From the NCBI GenBank assembly GCA_031289145.1, contig JAITQA010000029.1:45078-109077 (forward strand): a stretch of 64,000 nt of DNA. The letters run 5' to 3'. Origin of the DNA: Dysgonamonadaceae bacterium (GTDB lineage: Bacteria > Bacteroidota > Bacteroidia > Bacteroidales > Azobacteroidaceae). This document shows positions 59,301-64,000 of this stretch, in pieces (the first letter of the stretch is position 1; every line of letters starts with the position of its first letter). The translations under genes and the position numbers were made by a program. The notes beneath the pieces were generated by a model that saw only the letters and a list, made by a program, of their open reading frames with translations, did not search any database and had not been told where the DNA came from.

Positions 59301-59994
59301 CAGGGAAGCAGGAGAAATTTTGAAAGCAAAAATAAACGCCGGAGAAATTCGTTTGCCCGATGGCGTTTCCTACAAATTTGCAGGAAATTACGAACTGCAA
59401 CAACGCGCAGCGAACCGGTTGATGATTGTTATTCCGCTCAGTTTATTTGCTATCTTGCTGATTCTGTGGTTTCGTTTTCGCACGGTAACCGCTTCGCTGA
59501 TTCATTTTTCGGGCGTATTTGTCGCCTTTGCCGGAGGCTTCATCCTGCTGTGGCTTTATGCGCAACCTTGGTTTTTGAATTTTTCTTTCGGCGGAGAAAA
59601 CCTGCGGGACGTTTTCAGTATTCATCAGGTAAACCTCAGCATTGCTGTTTGGGTAGGATTCATCGCCCTTTTCGGAATCGCTACGGACGATGGCGTCCTG
59701 ATGGGAACGTATATCCACGATACTTTTGTTGAACGCAATCCCCGGACAAGGGATGAAATCCGCGAAGCCGTCGTATATGCCGGTCTGAAACGGGTTCGTC
59801 CTGCCGCAATGACTACCGCTACCACGCTGATTGCCCTCTTGCCGGTACTCACATCGACAGGAAAAGGTTCGGATATCATGATTCCGATGGCGATTCCAAC
59901 ATTCGGAGGCATGTTGATTCAGAGCATGACTATGTTTGTTGTTCCGGTATTGCAATGTTGGTGGAGAGAAAGTGTAATTAAAAAAGATAAATAA
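56395..59994 (+). CDS. cusA: CusA/CzcA-family heavy-metal RND efflux pump
   Basis: 1199 residues, about 12 membrane helices in the 1+5+1+5 RND pattern. Typical HME-RND features: [34 protein letters not shown] near the start, the proton-relay Asp431 in [28 protein letters not shown], and the second-half loop with [15 protein letters not shown] (Met806, Met810). It is longer than E. coli CusA (1047), with extra sequence between TM7 and the second porter domain (about 675-800). Substrate Cu(I)/Ag(I) or Zn/Co/Ni is not certain; the HYC_CC_PP neighbour and Met-rich TolC favour copper. No membrane-fusion partner (CusB) is found in the window. Confidence 0.92.
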   Translation: [1199 protein letters not shown]

Positions 59995-60043
59995 ATTGTA
60001 TTATGTTGATATATAATATTATAAATAAAATTACACATATCTA

Positions 60044-60197
60044 TAACTTGCCAAATCGCATATTTTTTGCATACATTTGGCAGATTATATATTATTATAA
60101 CCTGCCAAATGTATATATAAAAAGTGCGTTTTGGCAGAAAATAATATAATATAACTTGCCAAATCATATATTTTTTATATATTTGTGGCAGATTATA
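60044..60197 (+). repeat. Three tandem ~53-bp repeats, each an inverted repeat overlying a promoter-like element
   Basis: Copies start at 60044, 60097 and 60151. Each has a left arm TGCCAAAT (60050, 60103, 60157) and right arm ATTTGGCA or close variant (60075-60082; 60129-60136 as TTTTGGCA; 60181-60190 with one inserted base), 16-18 bases apart, flanked by ATAAC and AGATTAT. In copies 1 and 3 TTG (in the left arm) and TACATTTG/TATATTTG (in the right arm) fit -33 and -7 boxes. A dimeric regulator binding the arms would cover these promoters. Confidence 0.8.
60156..60185 (+). promoter_or_regulatory. Promoter of the DUF234-type ATPase gene
   Basis: TTG at 60156-60158, 19 bases, TATATTTG at 60178-60185, 25 bases before ATG 60211; it is the third of the repeats described above. 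Copy 1 contains a similar pair (60048-60050 and 60072-60079). Confidence 0.65.
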
Positions 60198-60210
60198 AAA
60201 AGCAAACAAA

Positions 60211-61617
60211 ATGGAAATAATAGGAAGATATTCCGAGCAAAAGGCTATGCAACAACATCTTGAGTCGGACAAACCTGAATTTGTAGCCGTATATGGGCGT
60301 CGAAGAGTTGGGAAAACATTTCTGATAAAAGAGTTTTTCAAACAATCGTTTGTATTCTATGTTACCGGTCTGGCGAATGCAAGTAAAAAAGAGCAGATAA
60401 AAAACTTCAATGTGTCGTTAAATCATTACGGGAAAATGCCTTATCCGCGTGAAGAATCATGGATGGAGACTTTTCGTCAACTTATTCATTTACTTGAACA
60501 TTCGAGAAAGAAAGGGAAAAAAGTTATTTTCATTGACGAATTACCTTGGTTCGATACGCCTCGTTCGGGATTTATCACGGCATTGGAACATTTCTGGAAC
60601 AGTTGGGCCTCGTCCCGACCGGAAATTCTGTTGATTGTATGCGGTTCGGCTACTTCGTGGATGATTAACAAGTTGATTAAGAACCACGGCGGATTGCACA
60701 ACCGCGTTACCCGCCGTATGCTGATATCGCCGTTCACATTGGGTGAATGTGAGAAGTTTTTCCGGCACAAGAAAATTATATTGGATAAACGCTCAATCGT
60801 AGAGAGTTATATGATTTTCGGAGGTATTCCGTTTTATTTGGATATGATGGAAAAAGGCCTGAGCCTTGCCCAGAATGTCGATAAACTCTGTTTTTCAAAA
60901 AACGGCGCTTTAAGGGATGAGTTTTCAATCCTTTACGCCTCATTGTTCAAACACGCCGAAAAACACATAAAAATTGTAAAGGTATTGGGTAAAAAAGCCA
61001 AAGGCCTGACACGCGACGAAATCATCAAAGGAAGCAAACTGCAAGGCGGCGGATTGAGCAACCTGCTCGAAGAATTGGAACAATGCGGTTTTATCCGTAA
61101 GTATCAATCATTTGAAAAGAAAAACAAATACCCTGTTTATCAGTTAGTCGATTTTTATACCCTATTTTATCTGCACTTCATTCGTCCGGATGCGGCTAAC
61201 AAGTATTTCTGGACAAACATGACCGATAATGCACGCCACCGCGCGTGGAGCGGTTATGCTTTTGAATTAGTCTGCCTGATGCACGAAGACCAAATCAAGC
61301 ATAAATTGGGCATTTCCGGCGTACTGACACATACCGCTTCGTGGCGCAGTCTGAATGTATCGCCCGGAGCACAGATAGACCTGATTATCGACCGGAACGA
61401 CCGCGTTATCAATCTTTGCGAGATGAAATATGCCAACGATACATTTGTCATTGACCGAAAATACGGCGAAATCCTGCGTAACAAGCGGGATGCATTCGTG
61501 CGGGAAACGAAAACCCGCAAAGCCATTCATCTTACGTTGCTTACTACCTACGGCGTAAAGCAAAACGACTATTATGGACTGGTACAGTCGGAAGTAAAAA
61601 TGGAGGATTTGTTTTGA
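60211..61617 (+). CDS. AAA-type ATPase with C-terminal DUF234 (PD-(D/E)XK-like) domain
   Basis: 468 residues. N-terminal P-loop ATPase: Walker A VYGRRRVGKT (K35-T36), Walker B VIFIDELPW (D109-E110), arginine-rich LHNRVTRRMLISPFTLGE. A winged-helix-like linker follows (GLTRDEIIKGSKLQGGGLSNLLEELEQCGFI, about 265-300). The C-terminal domain has AQIDLIID (D390) and LCEMKYAND (E404, K406), a PD-(D/E)XK-type arrangement known for DUF234. Many copies of such genes occur in archaea and Bacteroidota; their function is not established. The gene lies between cusA and tolC and has its own unusual promoter region, so it probably inserted into the cluster. Confidence 0.85.
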   Translation: MEIIGRYSEQKAMQQHLESDKPEFVAVYGRRRVGKTFLIKEFFKQSFVFYVTGLANASKKEQIKNFNVSLNHYGKMPYPREESWMETFRQLIHLLEHSRKKGKKVIFIDELPWFDTPRSGFITALEHFWNSWASSRPEILLIVCGSATSWMINKLIKNHGGLHNRVTRRMLISPFTLGECEKFFRHKKIILDKRSIVESYMIFGGIPFYLDMMEKGLSLAQNVDKLCFSKNGALRDEFSILYASLFKHAEKHIKIVKVLGKKAKGLTRDEIIKGSKLQGGGLSNLLEELEQCGFIRKYQSFEKKNKYPVYQLVDFYTLFYLHFIRPDAANKYFWTNMTDNARHRAWSGYAFELVCLMHEDQIKHKLGISGVLTHTASWRSLNVSPGAQIDLIIDRNDRVINLCEMKYANDTFVIDRKYGEILRNKRDAFVRETKTRKAIHLTLLTTYGVKQNDYYGLVQSEVKMEDLF

Positions 61618-61646
61618 ACAAAAATATATTATAAACACAAATTTTT

Positions 61647-63134
61647 ATGAAGAAAATAACAATCATCATTGTCCTGTTCACGATACACTGTTCGTTATTC
61701 ACGGCTTACGGGCAGACCGATTCGCTGAGTCGCTACCTGGAAATAGCGGCGCAGAACAACCCGTCCGTGAAAGCGGCTTTCCTTTCTTATGAAGCTGCCT
61801 TGCAGAAAATTCCGCAAATGGGTGCATACGAAGACCCGCAATTGGATATCGGCTTTTTCCTGAAACCGATGGATTTGGTCGATGGTCGTCAAATCGCCCA
61901 GTTCCAATTGATGCAGATGTTTCCATGGTTCGGCACGAAAAAAGCCGCCCAAACGGAAGCGCACCACATGGCTAAAATGACTTTCGAAGAATTTCGGGAA
62001 TCCCGGGACAATCTTTTTCTGGAAGTCTATACCCAATGGTATGCGCTTTGCGCTTTGCAACAAAAACGGATAAACAGCGAGGAAAACAAAAAACTGTTGC
62101 AACAATTGGAAAGTCTGGCTGTCAGGAAATTTTCGACCGGAAGCGGGGGAGGGAAGACGGAAGACAGAAGACAGAAGACGGAAGACGGGAAACAGGAGAT
62201 GGGGAGCGGTTCGACGTCCGGCATGAATATGGGCGCTTCTCAGACCGCATCCGGTAATTCTTCCGGTAATCAGGAAAACAGGGGAGGTATGAATATGAGC
62301 GGCGGCGCTTCTTCCGGCATGTCGGAAGTATTGCGTGTCCAGCTTGAACTTGTCGAATCGGAAAGCAATATCGAAAGCCTGCTCTCCGAAATCATCGCAG
62401 CAAAAGCCCGCTTCAACGCTTTGTTGAATCGTTCGGCAGACCATGCGGTAAATATTCCGGACGAATTTTCGCAAATCCCCTACCTTTTGGATGTAAGCTC
62501 CGTCTCGCAGCAGATGACGGAACAAAATCCCATGCTGGGTATGCTGAAGGAAGAATCTTTAGCGCATGAAGCCCGTTTGGAAATGGAGAAGAAAATGGCA
62601 TATCCCATGTTTGGCGTCGGCTTGCAATATATGCTGATAGGTAAAACGCCGGAAAGTGCGGCGAACGGCGCGGATATGGGCGCAATGGATAACGGCATAA
62701 CGCCCGATGCAAACGGCAAGGCCATGAAAAGCATGAACGGCAAAGATATGATTATGCCGATGGTCTCGGTCAGTATCCCGATTTTCCGCAACAAATACAA
62801 GGCGGCGCAAAGAGAAAGTCGGTTACTCAGGCAGGCGAGTGAAGAAAAGTACGCCGATACATTCAACCGGTTACAGGCGGAACTTTACCGCGACAAGCAC
62901 CTGTTGGACGATGCCGTGCGGAAAATAGCGCTTTACAAAAAGCAGTCCGCACTTGCCCTGACAACCTGCGAATTGGTAATACAGGAGTTCGCAAGCGGTA
63001 AAAGCGAGCTTAGCGATGTGATACAAGTACAACGTCAATTGCTCGATTACCGTTTGAAAGAAGCGGAAGCCATTGCGACTTATAATACTATGGTTGCCAA
63101 CATTCAAAAACTAATTTCATCAAACGACAAATAA
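61647..63134 (+). CDS. TolC-family outer-membrane protein (CusC-like), Met/Gly-rich insert
   Basis: 495 residues, signal peptide ending TAYGQ. OEP layout: first helical repeat (LSRYLEIAAQNNPSVKAAFLSYEAAL), PQLDIGFFL, FPWFGTKKAAQTEA; the second half with YKAAQRESRLLRQASEEKY and SELSDVIQVQRQLLDYRLKEAEA. Between about residues 165 and 225 lies an unusual insert: first KTEDRRQKTEDGKQEM, coded by a GAAGACR repeat (62153-62199), then Gly/Ser/Met-rich GMNMGAS and GGMNMSGG. It would be the exit duct for CusA. Its own fusion-protein partner CusB does not follow; a GIY-YIG gene does. Confidence 0.9.
   Translation: MKKITIIIVLFTIHCSLFTAYGQTDSLSRYLEIAAQNNPSVKAAFLSYEAALQKIPQMGAYEDPQLDIGFFLKPMDLVDGRQIAQFQLMQMFPWFGTKKAAQTEAHHMAKMTFEEFRESRDNLFLEVYTQWYALCALQQKRINSEENKKLLQQLESLAVRKFSTGSGGGKTEDRRQKTEDGKQEMGSGSTSGMNMGASQTASGNSSGNQENRGGMNMSGGASSGMSEVLRVQLELVESESNIESLLSEIIAAKARFNALLNRSADHAVNIPDEFSQIPYLLDVSSVSQQMTEQNPMLGMLKEESLAHEARLEMEKKMAYPMFGVGLQYMLIGKTPESAANGADMGAMDNGITPDANGKAMKSMNGKDMIMPMVSVSIPIFRNKYKAAQRESRLLRQASEEKYADTFNRLQAELYRDKHLLDDAVRKIALYKKQSALALTTCELVIQEFASGKSELSDVIQVQRQLLDYRLKEAEAIATYNTMVANIQKLISSNDK
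62153..62199 (+). repeat. GAAGACR-type repeat tract within the tolC coding sequence
   Basis: Units of GAAGACG/GAAGACA plus GGGAAACAG, in frame, coding KTEDRRQKTEDGKQE (from residue 170). The same family of tract is at 56326-56376, reverse orientation, intergenic. Confidence 0.65.
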
Positions 63135-63138
63135 ATGG

Positions 63139-63146
63139 TATCTTTG
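63139..63146 (+). promoter_or_regulatory. -7 box of the GIY-YIG gene
   Basis: TATCTTTG, 23 bases before ATG 63169; no -33 TTG at canonical spacing. Suggests independent transcription from the tolC gene. Confidence 0.5.
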
Positions 63147-63168
63147 TAAAATTTAAAAGTATTTTGTA

Positions 63169-63882
63169 ATGAAATTTTCTCAAAAAACAAAAGAAGAATT
63201 AAGACATTATGTTTATGTTTTAATTGATTCACGAGACAATAGAATTTTTTACGTGGGAAAAGGACAAGGGAATAGAGTTTTCGAGCATAAAAAAGACGCC
63301 TTGCAAATGTCCTCTGAAAGTGATAAACTGGATACTATTCGTGAGATAATAAGTAGTAATGAAGAAGTTAGATCTTACATTGTGCGACACGGGTTAGAGG
63401 AGAACGAAGCACTTATCGTAGAATCAGTTTTAATAGATTTTCTGACATTTAAAGATTTTTCGGAAGTAGCTAAAATTACAAACATAGTTGCTGGACACCA
63501 TTCTTTCGATAGAGGAATTAAAACAGTTAATGATATCGAAACCTTATATAACTGTAAACCATTATTAGAAAGAGATATAAAGCATAAATGTTTAGTAATC
63601 AATGTAAATAAAACATATAACCAAAAGAATGTAAAAGATAATATTTATCAACGTCCGAATATTTATGAAGCAACTTATCAACTTTCTCGCCCCAACAAAG
63701 TCGGCGCGATAATGGCATTGATTAGAGAATGTCAGCCCAAAACCATTGAAGAATGGGAAAGTTGGTATTTTGAAAACGCCCAAACGGCAGGGAAGAATCC
63801 GTTTAAGATCACCAAAGAAAGTTCGGAAGAACTCGGAAAACGGCTGTATAAGAGAATCACAGAAATAAAAAACAGAAATTGA
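63169..63882 (+). CDS. GIY-YIG nuclease-family protein
   Basis: 237 residues, no signal peptide. The GIY-YIG core is visible near the N-terminus: Y14-V-Y16 (HYVYVLIDSRD), F27-Y28-V29-G30 (IFYVGKGQGNRVFEHK) with R36 and H40 placed as in the LEM-3-like/eukaryotic-type GIY-YIG subfamily. The C-terminal part (about 150-237) is not recognised; it contains GAIMALIRECQPKTIEEWESWYFENA. It may cut or repair DNA, possibly as a mobile-element or defence relic. AT-rich relative to tolC. Confidence 0.82.
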   Translation: MKFSQKTKEELRHYVYVLIDSRDNRIFYVGKGQGNRVFEHKKDALQMSSESDKLDTIREIISSNEEVRSYIVRHGLEENEALIVESVLIDFLTFKDFSEVAKITNIVAGHHSFDRGIKTVNDIETLYNCKPLLERDIKHKCLVINVNKTYNQKNVKDNIYQRPNIYEATYQLSRPNKVGAIMALIRECQPKTIEEWESWYFENAQTAGKNPFKITKESSEELGKRLYKRITEIKNRN

Positions 63883-63912
63883 AAGATTAAGAAATAATTA
63901 AATGAATAACAC

Positions 63913-64000
63913 ATGAACAGAATCAGTATTATTTGCCTCGGAGTGAGGAATATGGAAACAGCCCTACGGTTTTACCGCGATGGCTTGGGCTTCCAAACAG
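63913..64000 (+). CDS. VOC-superfamily (glyoxalase/dioxygenase-like) protein, N-terminal fragment
   Basis: The frame starts at ATG 63913 and runs off the right edge after 29 codons: MNRISIICLGVRNMETALRFYRDGLGF. The LGVxDMxxxxxFYxxGLGF pattern is the first beta-alpha-beta unit of VOC proteins. The remainder is outside the window, so metal ligands and substrate cannot be judged. Confidence 0.8.
   Translation, partial: MNRISIICLGVRNMETALRFYRDGLGFQT

Noticed and set aside
60044..60197. Possible CRISPR array
   Set aside because: Only three copies, period of 53-54 bases made of the repeat itself with no unique spacers, each copy an internal inverted repeat over promoter elements; no cas gene nearby.
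61695..62525. Minus-strand frame of 276 codons opposite tolC
   Set aside because: Shadow of the TolC frame; the plus frame has a signal peptide and clear OEP motifs.

Overview
The window comes from a member of the Bacteroidales (phylum Bacteroidota). The evidence is a SusD-type polysaccharide-utilisation gene, promoters of the form TTG-N19-22-TAnnTTTG, outer-membrane beta-barrel proteins with carboxypeptidase-regulatory-like plug domains, ribosomal genes rpmB-rpmG-DUF4295 in one operon, and an adjacent pair that matches the type IX secretion (T9SS) genes porX and porW/sprE. A T9SS argues against Bacteroides proper and for a Porphyromonadaceae, Dysgonomonadaceae or Paludibacteraceae-like host. 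Species cannot be named from this sequence. Genes fill almost the whole window. No gene-free stretch exceeds 300 bases, and I saw no rRNA, tRNA or CRISPR.

Layout. 1-8126: right part of a polysaccharide-utilisation locus: SusD-like end, DUF3823 lipoprotein, two tandem DUF6259-like TIM-barrel proteins, a GH99 endo-alpha-mannosidase-like enzyme and a GT-C membrane glycosyltransferase. 8127-18685, mostly minus strand: a lipoprotein, the ribosomal operon, an Lrp/AsnC regulator, an overlapping operon (GNAT-like protein, parE, coaD, S41 protease) and a secreted two-module TldD-like protein. 18796-24744: a very large alpha-2-macroglobulin-like protein that has lost its thioester. 24781-31702 (minus): a C39-peptidase ABC exporter operon with HlyD, TolC and DUF5686 partners but no visible peptide substrate. 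31817-33970: prfA and an ECF sigma factor with a His/Gly-rich membrane partner. 34210-38235: porin, imelysin and di-haem oxidoreductase, probably for iron acquisition. 38241-42672 (minus): hemW, eno and an MsbA-like ABC transporter. 42859-48915: two tandemly duplicated outer-membrane beta-barrel proteins. 48922-54074 (minus): porX and porW. 54125-55674: a ZnuB-type permease and a phosphoglycolate-phosphatase-like HAD protein. 55896-63134: a heavy-metal (probably copper) efflux cluster of HYC_CC_PP protein, CusA/CzcA pump and TolC, interrupted by a DUF234-type ATPase gene. 63169-64000: a GIY-YIG protein and the start of a VOC/glyoxalase-family gene.

The least explained parts are: (i) the ATPase/PD-(D/E)XK-like gene at 60211, which sits inside the metal-efflux cluster behind three 53-bp repeats, each an inverted repeat laid over promoter-like elements; (ii) the TldD tandem fusion whose second module has lost the metal site; (iii) the A2M without thioester, transcribed divergently from it; (iv) the DUF6259 pair, one of which lacks the acidic residues of its sister; and (v) the orphan C39 exporter. 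A short GAAGACR repeat appears in the tolC coding sequence and again upstream of cusA.
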